Below, one piece after another: positions 43,920 to 55,479 of a DNA stretch of 64,000 bases. The translations under genes were made by a program, and so were the position numbers. The stretch lies in contig JAKMXF010000325.1 in the NCBI GenBank assembly GCA_024704765.1, positions 225,171 to 289,170 on the forward strand, given 5' to 3'. The stretch is from Oopsacas minuta. Its lineage: Eukaryota > Porifera > Hexactinellida > Lyssacinosida > Leucopsacidae. The notes beneath the pieces are model-generated. The model had not been told where the DNA came from. It made no database searches and saw only the letters and a list, made by a program, of their open reading frames with translations. Numbering within the stretch: the stretch's first letter is position 1; each line of letters opens with the position of its first letter.

Positions 43920-45041
43920 GCAGAAATATGTACATCCAATACCATACTTAAACTTAAGTGGGATCCATCGATGTCCAGCTGATTGATTTTGTTTGCCAAG
44001 ATAATATTATATTCTTAAAGTACAAGTGAGAAGTCATAAATCAATGTTTGGATTTCTGGAGATACACGCAATCTCTATGTTGTTGGGGTGACTAGCAACC
44101 CCAAAGAGGAAAAACTAGCTACACCTCTGTATATAACATTCTAGGTATTATAAGAATTGGATTAACCTTCACACGTGTATTCGTGAAACTAGTCTGAACC
44201 ATGTAAGGTATTTGAAGAACTTGGATTATCATTAGTAATATCCGATGAAATAATTGAGTGATTTGCAACTGGAAAAGTGTTGCAAACTGTAAATATCCAG
44301 TAATGTGATCGCTGACAATTAAAACATGATATTCCTGGGTTATACATTAGAACTGAGCGATCACAACGCGAACATGAACTGTGTTCGTGTTTTACTTTCT
44401 GTCCTTCGTGTCGTGTTAATCTGAAATTTGAATACGACGCTCGGCTCGAAGTTTGTTTTGTTTCTTGTCCAGGATAAAATCAGAGTAATTTCTTTGAAAT
44501 TTGTTTATTTTATGGAGCGTACAGGACAACTTACATATTCTAGTCAGGACATTCAATATTATTGACAAGTTTGTTGATTTATTCATCTTACTTTCAATTA
44601 TTGAACTAATTAGTAGTACGTAAGTAAGTGACGGTTATAAATCCGAAAATCTTGGGATAAATATTGAAATTGGAATGGCGCACTACAGTACTTCTGCTCG
44701 AGAATATTATCTATTATACATTTAATCTGGGATTCTGATAAGACAGCTTTCAATAGACGCACTAGCATCAATGTTTATAGGTACATAAAACCTATCTCTT
44801 TCTTGTTTAGAATTCTTTGACAATATATTGTCCAAATAAAGAGATCTCATACATAATACGTATCAAACAATTAAATTCAAGAAAACGGATGTTTGTCAGG
44901 GATCATGTGCGCTCAGTTCTATAATACATTATTTTTTTCTTAAAAGTTAATTGTCAGTAAATTACATTTCTAAACAAAATCCTAAACAATTGTGCCATGC
45001 AGGAAATATATATATATATACAAAATATTAAACAATCAGTG
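43920..45041. other. Region downstream of the REP gene
   Basis: No gene is supported. It should include the 3' untranslated region of the minus-strand REP gene, but I do not see an unambiguous AATAAA on that strand. Confidence 0.35.
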
Positions 45042-47282
45042 CTATTTCTCTATTTGTTCTGTTTCATTATCAGATTGAGTGCCTGTAGGCTGAAGAGAAT
45101 CCCCTGCACTCTCAACAATATCAATCTGATTTTGTTCTGGTGGAGTAGGCTCGTATATAATATCCTCAGGGTCTGGAGGAGGTGGCAGGAAGGTGTCACC
45201 GGGGCAAATAGTGTCGAAGACACCCTTAGCTTCAGAAAGAATCTGTTGGTATGAAGGTTCTAAATCAGGACTCGATATAAGATGGATATTGTCTGCTAGT
45301 TTGGATTTATTACCAGTTGGAGCCTGTGTGCTATTATAATTAAAGTAGATAGAGTATAGCACTTTAGGGGCAGGAGGTATATCGGTGTTATCAGTAGAGT
45401 TATTGAATAGGAATTCTACGACAGGAAGCAGGTCTGCTTTAGCTGTGTTTTGTGATGAGCAGCAGGTAATGTGCACGAGGTAACACCTGTCAGGACAGGA
45501 TTGAGATTTTGGAGACAACTCAATTATCTTGATTGTGTAGGATTGATTTGGTCCTAGGGTGTGACTGGGTATTGTAATGAATCCTATATCTGAATTTATG
45601 TCCGAGGTATTAGGGGGTAACAATTTCCTGTTTGTAGCTAAGATAGCTCTGCTGTAACGGATAGTGGGTTGGGGGTCAGGGACGAGAGATACTCCGAGGA
45701 TAATATGTTTACAAAGGAATGTTGTATTTTCAGTATCACGTACAGAATGACATTTAGAAACTCCTTCAGTTTCAATAATCTCCAGATACCGTATTTCTTT
45801 CCTCAACATGTAAAGTCCCCCGAATACAGCGGCCATCCTGCAGAATGCCTGAGGCAGTTCGCCTATACCGTACACCGGCCAGAGGTAAGGGGAGTTACTG
45901 TATCTTCCAATTGACTGGAGGTAAAACTTTGACCTCTCCAGCGCTACTTCTGTCAACGAATCATCCTCTACCTGTGCTATAGAGCTCTTGATGAGCGCTC
46001 TGAGCTTTGCGTTAAGACGCATGTGTTCCATAAATTCAGAGAACGGACGGGCATTGTACTTTTCCACCTCTTCAGTATGTTCGTCTAGATCCATGACAAA
46101 AGTAACGAATCTCATCAGAAGTCTCTTCTCCAGCACACTGACAGTCTTGCTCGTGAATACATCAGCTCTGGAGGCTGGTACTAATGTTAAGTTGCCGTCT
46201 AGAACTGTTATTATCTTATTCACTGCTTTGAACTCCAAATACTTTGTAACAGAGGATTTAACTATCATGTCTACGAAGGGATCTGTTGCGTATATCAGTT
46301 TGGGCCAGAGATCAAACGTGAACATTCTATGCTGAGATTTGAGTTCTGTCCAGGAGAGGACGGGGTCAGTGGAGGGAGTAGATATTTTGGTGTGTGAGGA
46401 AGGAGTGAGAAGTTGTGTTTCTTTATCTTGTGTAGATTGGTTATCTTGTAGTGTAGATTGGGTATCCTGTAGTGTAGGTTGGCTCTCTTGTAGTGTAGAT
46501 TGGCTATCTTGTAGTATAGATTGGCTATCTTGTAGTGTAGGTTGGCCATCTTGTAGTGTAGGTTGGCCATCTTGTAGTGTAGGTTGGCTCTCTTGTAGTG
46601 TAGGTTGGCTCTCTTGTAGTGTAGATTGGCTCTCTTGTAGTGTAGATTGGCTATCTTGTAGTGTAGGTTGGCTCTCTTGTAGTGATGATTTGTTATCTTT
46701 TTGCGTAGGTTGTGTGCTTTCTTGAGTAGACGTAGGAGTATCAAAAGTTGTAACAGGGGCAGGAGATAGATTATCCTCATTAACCTCTGTGGAATCTGAG
46801 TTATGGTGAATTGACTGACTAGTCTCTTCGTGAGAAGTAACTTTGGTATCAGTATCAGTGGCTAGACTATAATTATTTGCACAATCAGTAGAAGTAATAT
46901 TAGGTGTAACGTTAGTTGTTACAGGTGTTACCTCAGGCAACAGAGGAGAAGACTGCTCTACGAAATCTTGTTCTATATTTTCGTATATCCTAGAAAGATC
47001 CGAGCGGAGGAAGTAACGCTGTGAGTTAGAGCTTTGATCTTCTGTCGACTGAACATTATTATCTTGGGTTTGCGGTGTGCGAGGAGTTGCCTTAAGAAAC
47101 TCTATAAACTCTCTGTACATTAGACTAGCACATTCTCCTCCGTAGAATTGATTGTAATCGAGATGGAGAACAGAGACGCCATTACGACACAAGGCTGCTG
47201 CAATAATAGATTCAGTTAAGCCAGTACCATACACAATTACGTCGAAATTTTTCGGTAATTCATCGCTGGATACATAAGCCAT
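45042..47282 (-). CDS. CHM: Rab escort protein (REP/choroideremia family)
   Basis: A single 746-codon exon from ATG (47282-47280) to TAG. REP presents newly made Rab GTPases to geranylgeranyl transferase II in the cytosol and delivers them to membranes. The N terminus has the GDI/REP dinucleotide-fold motif FDVIVYGTGLTESI (residues 13-26), a terminal LD (41-42) and FYGG (46-49). Next come a long low-complexity insert with a 7-residue tandem repeat (~198-284), SWTELKSQHRMFTFDLWPKL (~312), VTKYLEFKAVNKI, and YGIGELPQAFCRMAAVFGG (~470). The C-terminal PPPPDPEDIIYEP matches the acidic REP tail and separates it from GDI, which is ~450 residues. Human REP1 is 653 residues; the excess is mainly the repeat insert. 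It lies 275 bp downstream of THOC2 on the same strand. Confidence 0.93.
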   Translation of the reverse strand: MAYVSSDELPKNFDVIVYGTGLTESIIAAALCRNGVSVLHLDYNQFYGGECASLMYREFIEFLKATPRTPQTQDNNVQSTEDQSSNSQRYFLRSDLSRIYENIEQDFVEQSSPLLPEVTPVTTNVTPNITSTDCANNYSLATDTDTKVTSHEETSQSIHHNSDSTEVNEDNLSPAPVTTFDTPTSTQESTQPTQKDNKSSLQESQPTLQDSQSTLQESQSTLQESQPTLQESQPTLQDGQPTLQDGQPTLQDSQSILQDSQSTLQESQPTLQDTQSTLQDNQSTQDKETQLLTPSSHTKISTPSTDPVLSWTELKSQHRMFTFDLWPKLIYATDPFVDMIVKSSVTKYLEFKAVNKIITVLDGNLTLVPASRADVFTSKTVSVLEKRLLMRFVTFVMDLDEHTEEVEKYNARPFSEFMEHMRLNAKLRALIKSSIAQVEDDSLTEVALERSKFYLQSIGRYSNSPYLWPVYGIGELPQAFCRMAAVFGGLYMLRKEIRYLEIIETEGVSKCHSVRDTENTTFLCKHIILGVSLVPDPQPTIRYSRAILATNRKLLPPNTSDINSDIGFITIPSHTLGPNQSYTIKIIELSPKSQSCPDRCYLVHITCCSSQNTAKADLLPVVEFLFNNSTDNTDIPPAPKVLYSIYFNYNSTQAPTGNKSKLADNIHLISSPDLEPSYQQILSEAKGVFDTICPGDTFLPPPPDPEDIIYEPTPPEQNQIDIVESAGDSLQPTGTQSDNETEQIEK
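46431..46690 (-). repeat. 21-bp coding tandem repeat within REP
   Basis: About 12 copies of a 21-bp unit encode variants of LQESQPT / LQDSQST. Reading frame is preserved because the unit is seven codons. It sits in the region that is disordered and variable in REPs. Confidence 0.92.
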
Positions 47283-47557
47283 CTATAATTTGCTGATTGA
47301 ACAATTGCCAATAAAAGTAAATAATAAGAAATAAGACGAGAACATTATTCTAAAATTGAATATGAAATAAGTCATAATTATAGAGCTCCCATTAAAAGTA
47401 GCAAATTGTAGAAGAGTGTAAGATAATTGAAGGAACTACAATGAAGAGATTGTGAATAGTTTTATGAGAGAGAGCTTTAGTATTAATCAATACTTGAATC
47501 TAACCTCGCGTAGAGACCTACTCTTCAGGAAATTGCCGTAACTAATAGAATTTAAAG

Positions 47558-47901
47558 CTATAGAGAAGTTGCTTTCTTCTTGGACTGTGTGACCGCGGGG
47601 GCGGAGGCAAGATCGGAAGGAGGGTACTTTCGTGAGTAGTCAGCGAAGTCATCTCTCTTTTTCTTCTGAAGCAAGATAGGCTTTCCTTCCTTAGGCTGGG
47701 CATTAGTTGGTAGAGTAGTGTGTTTGGCGCCCACGAATGGTTCTCGCTTCAAATTTAGTTTAGGAGTTCGAATTCCACTGGACTCTTTGGTTGCTAGGTC
47801 AGTGTTGGGAGCTAAGTCTTCATTTCGCTTCCGCTTTGCATCTTTAGAATTCTCAACAGACCCCTCTCTGCTCCTGTCTCGCTTTCTCTCACCTTTCCTA
47901 T
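47558..47901 (-). CDS. THOC2: THOC2 last exon (THO complex subunit 2)
   Basis: The acceptor TTTGCTTCTAG (AG at 47903-47902) opens this exon in phase 1, completing a GAT codon from the previous exon. It reads RKGERKRDRSREGS, later KRKRNEDLAP and GKPILLQKKKRDDFADYSRK, to a TAA at 47558. This is a Lys/Arg/Glu-rich tail like the THOC2 C terminus. THO couples transcription to mRNA export in the nucleus. The tail alone would not identify the gene; the link rests on phase-matched exons upstream. The preceding intron is 6.5 kb and contains TRAF-type pseudogenes. Confidence 0.8.
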
Positions 47902-48474
47902 CTAGAAGCAAATATTTTTAATTTGGATAATTACATAAACAAAATTTCTCAGATAAATACAAAATATTCTGCTATATTTACCAGATGATAATTATACAGA
48001 GTGTCAGAGATTAGAAGTCGCAATAGGTTGATATTTTCAAACCCCGAACTATCCCAACCCAGGATTCGCGTGTAGAGCAATCCACCAACCCAGGCCAACT
48101 TGGAAGACCATACGATTTGTAAATATTATGAAAGTAGGCCTAAGGTGTGGACTTGATGTTCATATTATTAAAATGAAGAAGATTATAGAAACTATGATGA
48201 TGGAAATATGGAATAACGTAACCAATTGAAATATGGATTATATAATTAGGGAAAGACAGGACAGGAAGGGAGAATAAATGTATTATATAAATGTTACACC
48301 CTCTCCCTCCTCTCTCTCCTATTAACTTTAGAGAGGTCCATTTTAGTGCACTGGGGACGCCACAAACAAAATTGAGTTTGAACCTAACTCGGAAAAAACC
48401 AAAACCAAAACCAAACACCGTCACGTTATGTCCAGCACTGAATTTCAATCTATGTGTTCAGTCCTCTTACTCCT

Positions 48475-49165
48475 TTAAATGCTGATTGAGTTCCTACCTC
48501 TTGATTAGTCCTACTTCACACTTGTACTTTATAAATCTCTACCTTCTTTTCTACACACTCTCCTTTAGGTGTCGTGCCATGTTCTAGCGATAAGCCACTG
48601 CTCCACATTTAAGTTGACAAGCCAGCCGTATTTCGGACACTCTTCTAGATCGTCAAGGCATAACACAAACTCTGAAATCTTTTTTACAATGCTCACAAGG
48701 TATTTCACGAAAATTACACTTTACACTGACATGTATTTTTCGTTATGACGTGTAACACTATATCACATCCTAGTTTGAATTTCTCATGAATATGACTACA
48801 CAGATGAAGATGGTTCTCACATTCTTCTATTATTCCTTGCCATTCACAGCCCCGTTTTTGTAAGGGACATGAGCATTTGAGTGAGAGGACTGTATTCGGG
48901 CTAGTATATTCATACAGGTCACCTCCCCTGAGTTTCCTACAAAACTCACAAAATTGTTCCCCGCTAGTTGATATACAACCCATCCTCATAATTCCCTTAC
49001 AACGTTTACAAACCAAAAGTACATTTTCTCTCTGTGTCAATTTTTCAGTCAGAATATACCTCGTATAACCTCGGTATTCTCCATCCTCGCCTCTGACACG
49101 ACACAAACCTCTCCTGTCTCAGATACGAGTTGTTTTGAATTATTTTCAACACAATTAGTTGGCAT
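48475..49165 (-). pseudogene. TRAF-type zinc-finger protein, copy 1 (nested in THOC2 intron)
   Basis: From ATG at 49165, with one early shift: CRVRGEDGEYRGYTRYILTE, then CKRCKGIM, STSGEQFCEFCRK (a minimal RING-like pair of Cys clusters), CSCPLQKRGCEW, and TRAF-type fingers with HLHLCSHIHEKFKLGCDIV. Further shifted pieces reach the block common to all three copies (YKCEVGLIKR..ELNQHL) near 48480. TRAF-type fingers occur in adaptor proteins of innate-immune signalling. Multiple stops make this a pseudogene. It has the same strand as THOC2. Confidence 0.7.
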
Positions 49166-49169
49166 TTCT

Positions 49170-50075
49170 TACGTTCAATTCACTTCTTTATGTTTAACAT
49201 ACATACACCTATGGCTAGGGGTACCACATGAAATTAGTAACCAGATACATATGTTATTGGCTATATATCTATTGTGTCATATTCTGTGTCACTTATGTTT
49301 AACGAATACAAATGCAATAATAGTAAGAAAACTATCAAATGATTAGTTTAAATCAAGTTGCTGGAGTCAAATTCATTTCAATTTATCAAGAGAAGAGGAC
49401 TGAAAAGAGTCCAAAACGAAGAACGAATCTTGGATTACATTAGGAAACTATTACCCAATTTTGACATATTACAATTATTTTGCGAATTATATGATGGAAT
49501 GGAGATAATGATATATGGATATAGTGATAATTTGGCATGTGATCCCTCCGCTGACATTATTACTACATCCATTCATTATCTTGTATATATACTTTAGTAT
49601 ATAAACTCTCATCTTTTCTTAAAACAACGTAAATGTTATTAATATAAGACAACTGTTATGACAAACTTGTTTCAGTTCAACATGAGAATTGCCTGAGCAT
49701 GCATGCTGGCGGACGGCACATTATCATTATCTCATTATTCAGTGACGTATCAGTGGGAAAATTCGTTCATTCATACAAAATATTAGAATGACAAGGTAAA
49801 TTGAATATGAGAATATGTTAGACGAAGAATAAGTGCGGTGGAGCTGAATCATGTTTTCAACTAACAGAGGTCTAATATATCAACGTCTAGGTGATGGGCT
49901 GATTAACCATAGCTAATAAATACTCTACAATTTCTGTACTTGTGTATGCATTAACAGATCAACTATGATGCTATAAATGTATCCAACATTTGCTAGGCAC
50001 TAAGTATTTGGTTACAAATTTAAGGTTATACTCAAATTATTTACAATCAAGAATTAATTTTTAAGATAATAATAT
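49170..50075. other. Spacer between TRAF-type copies
   Basis: A 79-codon open frame at 49358-49597 has no recognisable domain and begins with TTG. No gene supported. Confidence 0.35.
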
Positions 50076-50078
50076 GAA

Positions 50079-51459
50079 ATGACTGAGAAGTCCATTGAAG
50101 AGGCTCCGGAATTATTAATAGACCTAAAACAACCACTCCTACCCGAGATAGGAAGAGAATTGTGTCGAGTCAGAGAGTCGGACGGAAAGGTCCCCGGGAC
50201 TATTCTGACTTAGAAAGGGCAGAGGCCAAGTTTAGCCCCGAACCTTCAAGCTACAACCGGATAGTTCACTCAAGCGAGCAGGGTTCGGAAGAAGGACACA
50301 TAATCCTAATCGATTCCTGTAATATGTTAGGGGGCCTAGGATCACAGGATATACGTCAGATAGAGGGGAAATTCGAGGTTTTAGGCAAGATATCCTAACA
50401 GAAAATTTATCCGAAAGAGAGAGTGCATTATTGTTGTGTAATCATTGTAAAGGAATTATGAGAGAGGCTTGCTTATCAACTAACGGTGAACAATTTTGTA
50501 AGTGTTGTAAACCTGAAAAAAGTTACAACTGGTACTATAGCAATGAACAAACCATCCCGAATACACACGTGGGAACACAGTCCTCTCTCTCAAGTGCTCG
50601 TGTCCTATACAAGAGCGTGGCTGTGAGTGGCTAAGAACACTAGGAAAATGTGAGAACCATCTTGATGTATGTAGTCATGTACATGAGAAATGCAAATTCG
50701 GATGTGAAAAGGTGTTACAACGTGAGGAACTGAAAATTCATATGAAGGAAAAATGTGTACAACGTAAAATACCTTGTAAGCATTGCAAGAAAGATTTCAA
50801 AGCTGTGATATGTTTCAGCACCAGGCAAAATGTCCAAAGGTTCCACTAAAATGTGAAAAAGGATGTGGCACAACAGCGGATCGCGAGAAAATGGTACGAC
50901 GTCTAGAGAAAGATTGTGGTCGTGTGGTAGAGAAATGTAAACTAGACTGTGGAATAGAGCTACCACATGATGAACTCAATATGCGCATGCATGTGAATGA
51001 AAAGTGTAGAGAACGTATGATACCATGTAAATACTGTCACATACATTTCAAAGCTTGTAATAGTCTAACTATATAGAAGTTTGCTCGAAATTTCTACTGG
51101 AATGTGAACTAGGATGTAGTACAGTGGCTTATCGCGAGGATATGGCACGACACCTAGAGGAGGAGTGTGTAGAAAAGAAGGTAGAGTGTCCGTTTATAAA
51201 GTACAAGTGTGAAGTAGGACTAATCAAGAGGAAGGAACTTAATCAGCATTTGAAGGAGAAGAGGACAGAACACACAGAATTGAAACTCAGTGCTATGGGA
51301 GAGATTGTTATGCAACAGAACGAAATGATTAATAAAGATAGCGAATGGATATATGAGCAAACCGAAAATATATCAAAACAGAGCGAAATCATTACTAAAC
51401 AGAATGAAAAGATTTTTGAGAAGAGTCATCGGTTAATCAGGTCAGTTGTACAGAAATAA
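50079..51459 (+). pseudogene. TRAF-type zinc-finger protein, copy 2 (nested in THOC2 intron, opposite strand)
   Basis: ATG at 50079 gives MTEKSIEEAPELLIDLK and RELCRVRESDG before a stop. After ~140 bp of unrelated frame, RGFRQDILTENLSERES, LCNHCKGIMREACLSTNGEQ and FCKCC resume. Then come TRAF-type fingers (CKFGCEKVLQREELKIHMKE; CGIELPHDELN) and a final piece (51124-51459) with KVECPFIKYKCEVGLIKR and a helical EQTENISKQSEIITKQNE tail. That tail could be a coiled coil, as in TRAFs before the MATH domain, but no MATH domain follows. At least four frame changes. It is closest to copy 3. Confidence 0.7.
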
Positions 51460-51479
51460 AACCATACATATAGTGTCAA

Positions 51480-51575
51480 TTACTCCGGTTAATCGGGGCA
51501 ACACCGGTATTCCGCTTTATTGGGTAAATAGTTTGTCCCTATGTGACCACTATTAAGCGGAGTCTACTATAATTA
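51480..51575. repeat. Decayed Tc1-type MITE fragment
   Basis: TACTCCGGTTAATCGGGGCA and CTATTAAGCGGAGTCTACTA resemble the ends of the 18275-18415 element. Confidence 0.45.
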
Positions 51576-52091
51576 TCGTAGTCCCTGATAATTATATTGA
51601 CTATCAGATTTGAGGGTTAACCATGTAGCCGCGGCATTGTTTAATGATTAAATGTAATACAATGGAAGTTTCCAAAGTGGGGGTTGGAGTGGGCAGGAGA
51701 CAATTTTGATGAAATAGTATACAAGTAAGAAATTCCAAAAGTGGGGCAGAATCCATTAGAAACCGCTGAATTCATGCATATTAAGGTGGGATGACGAGTG
51801 CCCCATATATAGTAAAACATCCAGGACAAATCTTAATAAAATGATAGTCGTGAAATTCGGATGTCAGAAGTGGGGGATTTCCCAAAACAGGGCAGAGTCT
51901 TGCAAATACAGGCACACAAAATGTGCATTCTTCCAAGTTGCTACTAGCAATAATTATTAATTAATTAATTACAACTATATAACAGGGGCTAAATATGGCT
52001 CTAATAAGTTGCTAAGGTATCCTCATAACAATTTTAATGTAATATCCTTAATTGATTGATAACATATACTGGCAATGAATTCATTATAAAA

Positions 52092-53460
52092 ATGGCAACT
52101 GAATGCGTGAAACATCTCGAACCAGAGATAAGTAAATCTTTGTGTCGAGTCAGAAGACAAAATGGAAATTTGGGTGATTTTAGGACAGATATTTTGGTTG
52201 AAAATATTTCAATGATATGGCTGCCTTGATTTGTAAACTTTGCCAAGGAATCTTAAGAAAGGCATGTTCTTCTGGCTACTAGCGGCGGGCATTTTTGTAA
52301 ATGCTGTAAGAATTCCTGGAACAAGCGCAGCCGAACGCACAAGTGAGGAAATAGTCCACTTACTGAAAAGCTCGTGTCCTTTATACAACAGAGGTTGTGA
52401 ACGGATATGAAAGGTAGGAAAATGTGAGAAGCATCTCAATGTATGTGAGTATGTTTATGAGTAATGCGAAATGGGCTGTGAGATTGCGGTACAACGTCAT
52501 GAGCTCAAAATACATACGAGAGAAAATTGTGTACAACGTGAAATTACATGCGAGTACTGGGATCAAAAATTTCAAAGTGTGTAGTATAGTTTACCATATG
52601 AATCAGTGTAACAAAATGCCACTAACATGTGAACTGAGATGTAGTACAGTAGTGTGTCGCGAGAACATCGCACAACACCTAGAAAATTATTGTCGTGTGG
52701 AAGAGGAATGTAAATTAGGCTGTGGAATAGTGTTAACACACGATAAGCTAAAAATACATGTCAGTGAAAAGTGTAATTATCGAGAAATACTGTGTGAGCA
52801 TTGCCAGAGAGATTTCAAAGTTTATGATATGTCTAACCATTCGGAAGAGTGTCCGAAAATGCCACTAAAGTGTGAACTTAAATGGCAATAGTGAGTCGCG
52901 AGTATATGGCACAACACCTAAACAAAGATTGTGGTCGTGTGATAGAACATTGCAAACTAGGATGTGGAATAGAGCTACCACGTGATGAGCTCGAAATGCA
53001 TGTGAATGATGAGTGTGTACAACGTATGATATCTTGTGAGTATTGTAAGAGAAATTTCAAAGTTTGTGATATGTCTAACCATATGGAAGAATACCCTAAA
53101 ATGTATACTGACATGTGAACTAGTATGTGGCACAGTGGTTTGTCGTGAGGACAGGTCCGACACTTGAAGGAGGAGTGTGTAGAAAGAAGGTAGAGTGTCC
53201 GTTTATAAAGTACAATTGCGAAGTAGGACTAATCAAGAGGAAGGAACTCAATCAGCATTTGGAGGAGAAGAGGACAGAACACACAGAATTGAAACTCAGT
53301 GCTATGGAAGAGATTGTTATGCAACAGAGCGAAATGATTAATAAACAGAACTAATCGATTTCTAAACAGACAACGAGATAAAGAAGAACAACGAACTTAT
53401 ATCGAACAGAAAATGAGTTAAAGGAACAAAAAGAATTTATTATTATACAGAAGAAGAAGA
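52092..53460 (+). pseudogene. TRAF-type zinc-finger protein, copy 3 (nested in THOC2 intron, opposite strand)
   Basis: ATG at 52092 gives MATECVKHLEPEISKSLCRV, NLGDFRTDILVEN, then a shift to CKLCQGILRKACSSG and GHFCKCC. TRAF-type fingers follow: EECKLGCGIVLTHDKLKIHV, REILCEHCQRDFKVYDMSNH, EHCKLGCGIELPRDELEMHV. The C-terminal KVECPFIKYNCEVGLIKRKE to EIVMQQSEMINKQN piece is almost identical in DNA to copy 2 over about 170 bp. Many stops and shifts. The near-identity of only the C-terminal part suggests recent duplication or conversion. Confidence 0.7.
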
Positions 53461-53464
53461 TAGA

Positions 53465-54405
53465 TCAACAAAAAGATTTCTATTCTAATCAAAGTACCAT
53501 GATTGAACAAATGTCTCAAAGGTTTACAATTCTATGCCCCGTCACTAAAACCACTAATCTAGAATGGAGAATTGAAGACGTGCGAGGTATATTATAGTTG
53601 AACTCACTACCATCTTATAAAAGTTTCGAAGTTGCTAGTTTTAATTTCGATTTGAGATTTCAAATACTGTCTCAATAAATATGCATTTCCCGCCCCAGGT
53701 AGTCTCAAAAGCTAATAAAATCCAATGGCCATTCAGGGGAAATTTATAATTCGTTGGCTATGTCATATCAAGCCATGTGATACCTGGGAATCCACAAGTA
53801 AATTGATTGAAGTAAACATAAAGATTGTAGTAAAAGGAGTACAGTTGTCAACTTGTTGAAATGCCTGCAAATAATGGAATGTTTATCAGAGATGGTGGCA
53901 TTGATCTTCAAATATCTGTGGTATTATAATAAATGATTTTGTATTTTATTATTTGTTTCTTATCTAATACTTCGGTAAAATATTTTTTCTCAAAATACTA
54001 AATAACTTTAGTCCTACACTTCACATAATCACAACAAATATGTAGATTTACTGCAATAAAAAATTATATTATTTGCATAGAAAATAGAAATCCAGAAATT
54101 TGGATAAAATATCTCGGGAAACAGTTATGGATAAGGTAAGTATGAGAGGTCTCCATTTTTCAGGACTCCAGGGTACATAATTAGATTAATTACACTTTGA
54201 ACAGTGTCCTAATTCTGGTACATATTGTAGTTATCGTTCAATCCATTCCTTACAAACAAATATTGCTAGCCTTGCTTAAAGCCCCTGTGTAAGTGTGGAT
54301 GAATATATTTGATAGTGAAAATACGAGTAGATATATAAATTGTAACTCTATTCTGTCTGCAAAATTTCTATTATACAATCATTACAATGCTAGATTTGCT
54401 ACTAA
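53465..54405. other. THOC2 intron remainder, no feature
   Basis: AT-rich; nothing recognisable. Confidence 0.35.
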
Positions 54406-54406
54406 C

Positions 54407-54696
54407 CTTTTTCTGCATCATCTCTTCGCTCTTTAATCCTACTGATCTCTTTCTCTTTATCAATAGTATCTGTCTTCCTTCGCTTAGGGTCTCTCTCACT
54501 CAAACTATCCTCTCCATTCTCAATAGCTTCTTTAGAATGATTATCGTGATTATTACGGGAACCAGACATTAAGTCTTTAGAGAAAGTGTTAGAGTTTAGA
54601 GAGTTTGGGTTAGAGCGTGATTTGTGAGAATCTTCTGATTTTGAATGTTTTGTGGTGCTTTGTTGGTTTGAGGCATTCTTGCGTTCATCTCTACTG
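54407..54696 (-). CDS. THOC2: THOC2 internal exon (Ser/Asn/Lys-rich region)
   Basis: Acceptor CATTCTCTATCTAG (AG at 54698-54697) and donor AAAAAG/GTTAGT. It enters needing one base to finish a Ser codon (AG + C) and leaves with one base (G), which fits both neighbours. It reads SRDERKNASNQQSTTKHSKS, later SERDPKRRKTDT and KEISRIKERRDDAEK. This is the hydrophilic C-terminal region, poorly conserved in sequence but similar in composition to other THOC2 tails. Confidence 0.8.
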
Positions 54697-54949
54697 CTAG
54701 ATAGAGAATGGAAATAATTACTGTATTCCTATTCATAATTATAAAGGGCAAGGAGGGTAGGGGAATAAATCAAATGACATTGAAATGTATCAGAGGTGCT
54801 CGCCTATTAGAATACATTTGTATTGTAAATAATTCCTCAAATAGAAAGTTAGCGCATTAGCAAAGGAAATTCGTGCAAAATACGACTTGCTAATATCTAA
54901 CCCAGCTGTATATAAATAGATTTATTAATTAATTAATGTTAATAATCTA

Positions 54950-55092
54950 TGTATATATATATTTATTTATGTATATTTATTTATGTATATTTATTTCTGT
55001 ATATTTATTTATTGATGTATATTTATTTATTGATGTATATTTATTTATTGATGTATATTTATTTATTGATGTACATTTATTTATTGATGTAT
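54950..55092 (+). repeat. 18-bp minisatellite
   Basis: About five copies of TATTTATTTATTGATGTA preceded by shorter TATTTATTTATGTA-like units. Confidence 0.9.
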
Positions 55093-55097
55093 GTCCA

Positions 55098-55453
55098 GTC
55101 AAACTTGTCTATAACGGCCACGGGAGGGACTGGCCAAAAGTAGCTGTTATATACAGGTGGCCGCTATAGGAGGTTGACCGTGGTAAACTAGTTTGATAGT
55201 AACTTTATGTTAACTGTGCTGATATAGAGAAGTTGGCATTTAAGACAAGTGACCAACTGTTAAGATGATACAGTGGAAGTATTTAATGATCGCTGCCCAA
55301 GGGACTTGCCAAAAGTAGACCTTATGGGAGGCCAGTAAGGGGCCAAAATGGTAGCCGCGATAGAGGTCATTATAATGGGAAATCGGAGGGGACTATTTTA
55401 GGTGGCAGCTATGTGCAGGTGATCGTTATACAGAGGTGGCTGTTAGGTTTGAC
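55098..55453. mobile_element. MITE with GTCAAACYT ends
   Basis: GTCAAACTTGTCTATAACGG at the left and the complement of GTCAAACCTAACAGCCACCT at the right. Internally GGCCGCTATA/TGGCAGCTATG/GGTGGC words repeat. It lies in the THOC2 intron between exons at 54.4 and 57.4 kb. Confidence 0.55.
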
Positions 55454-55479
55454 AGATATATATGTTTATATGCCCAGAA

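Noticed and set aside
46339-46725. Cys/Ser/Trp-rich open frame on the plus strand and a Lys/Tyr/His-rich one in another minus frame
   Set aside because: Both are shadows of the 21-bp coding repeat in the REP gene; a 21-bp unit keeps all frames open.
54936-55169. Tyr/Leu/Phe-rich 77-codon open frame
   Set aside because: It is a translation of the 18-bp TATTTATTTATTGATGTA minisatellite.
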